This document shows, piece by piece, positions 5,100-5,691 of a DNA stretch of 5,691 nt. Source of the stretch: Thermoplasmata archaeon (GTDB lineage Archaea > Thermoplasmatota > Thermoplasmata > Thermoplasmatales > Thermoplasmataceae); assembly GCA_021846695.1 (NCBI GenBank), contig JAJZWN010000041.1, positions 1 to 5,691 on the forward strand, in the 5' to 3' direction. A program made the translations under genes and the position numbers. Each line of letters starts with the position of its first letter. Position 1 is the first letter of the stretch. The notes beneath the pieces were generated by a model. The model searched no databases, was not told the origin of the DNA, and saw only the letters and a list, made by a program, of their open reading frames with translations.

Positions 5100-5684
5100 A
5101 TGGATGAAAAATACCGGGAGATACTGGAAGCTTTCCGGAACCCCACTAAAATGAAAATCATTACATTGCTGGTTAACAACAATAAAATGACGGTTACAGG
5201 GATGTCAAAATACATAAAGACAACCCGTTCCAACCTGTATCAGGTAGTTTCTAATCTTGTCTCCAGTGGAATAGTAAATGAACCGGAGATCAGGCCAAAA
5301 AAGAATTACGTTGAAAAGTATTACAGTTTGAATGACGATTATTTTGCTTTTCATGATGAAAATATAGATGATGAAATAACAGGGCTTCCGGATAGCGAGT
5401 ACAGGGAAATTTTAAGTTCATTTTTTATGGCACAATCCTTGAACCTGGAAATTATAGGAAAGTCTATTGAGGCTATGACGCAGAAAGAAATTCAAAATAT
5501 GAGAAAACATGAAAAATATACAGTTTTTTCCTATGGAACATGTTCAAATTCAGTTTTTGAAAAACTTTCAATTGCTGTAAAAAACGAGCTTAAAAAATCG
5601 GTGGATGATTCAGGAAATGAGGGAATGTTTCTATTTCTAATGCTTCCATCACTTTTTCCGGATACATTGAACCGGAAGAAATAA
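5100..5684 (+). CDS. winged-helix transcriptional regulator, ArsR-like
   Basis: This protein has 194 residues from the ATG at 5100. Residues 6-77 form a winged helix-turn-helix of the ArsR/HTH_20 kind: helix 1 YREILEAF, helix 2 PTKMKIITLLVNN, helix 3 VTGMSKYIK (32-40), recognition helix RSNLYQVVSNLVSSG (43-57), and a wing ending in KNYVEKYYSLND (68-79). Residues 80-194 are a mainly helical domain I do not recognise; it may bind an effector or mediate dimerisation. A single Cys (about 148) argues against a classical metal-sensing Cys pair. A longer frame starts at ATG 5040, but that adds 20 residues (LCLYVYLYLIYRF) encoded by the promoter and overlapping the transporter start. The 5100 start fits the TATA element at 5072-5079 with a leaderless mRNA. 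The divergent neighbour is an MFS transporter, the usual target of such regulators, so autoregulation and control of the transporter are inferred. An ATG at 5685, directly after the stop, could open a further gene beyond the window. Confidence 0.85.
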   Translation: MDEKYREILEAFRNPTKMKIITLLVNNNKMTVTGMSKYIKTTRSNLYQVVSNLVSSGIVNEPEIRPKKNYVEKYYSLNDDYFAFHDENIDDEITGLPDSEYREILSSFFMAQSLNLEIIGKSIEAMTQKEIQNMRKHEKYTVFSYGTCSNSVFEKLSIAVKNELKKSVDDSGNEGMFLFLMLPSLFPDTLNRKK

Positions 5685-5691
5685 ATGTTCA

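Noticed and set aside
5021..5233. 70-codon minus-strand frame across the divergent promoter
   Set aside because: It runs through the AT-rich promoter and antisense to the winged-helix domain; its hydrophobic residues reflect AT-rich DNA rather than a real membrane peptide.

Overview
The window looks like chromosome from a thermoacidophilic euryarchaeon of the Thermoplasmatales type (Ferroplasma, Acidiplasma, Picrophilus or Cuniculiplasma-like). This is inferred from several signs: AT-rich DNA, proteins rich in Ile, Asn and Tyr, archaeal TATA boxes about 25 nt upstream of ATG codons with no Shine-Dalgarno site (leaderless starts), and strong GGAG-type Shine-Dalgarno sites for the operon genes. 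The genus cannot be fixed from the sequence alone.

Layout. Positions 67-3068 (minus strand) hold a two-gene operon of MutS-like ATPases, the upstream gene at 1554-3068 and the downstream gene at 67-1557. They are joined by an ATGA stop/start overlap. Both are about 500 residues and lack the N-terminal mismatch-recognition part of true MutS. They keep a lever/clamp-like helical region and a complete MutS-type ATPase, but have Asn where the Walker B Asp normally sits. They are diverged paralogs and most likely form a heteromer. Their exact task is not known to me; I would not call them mismatch repair genes without experiment.

Positions 3069-3363 form a divergent regulatory region. It contains several inverted repeats, a TATA box for each direction, and a hairpin that would bury the Shine-Dalgarno site of the first MutS-like gene. 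It leads on the plus strand into 3364-3774, a small soluble protein of unknown function with a probable leaderless start.

Positions 3775-3834 are a short convergent gap. Positions 3835-5049 (minus) encode a 12-helix major facilitator transporter, probably an exporter. It diverges from 5100-5684 (plus), which encodes a winged-helix ArsR-like regulator. Their start codons are 50 bp apart, and one TATA-like element lies at the midpoint, at the right distance from both ATGs. This suggests a single control point for a regulator-transporter pair.

No tRNA, rRNA, CRISPR array, insertion sequence or integrase is visible. The strongest candidates for something under-described are the paired MutS-like ATPases with their dyad-rich, hairpin-containing upstream region, and the symmetric promoter at 5050-5099.
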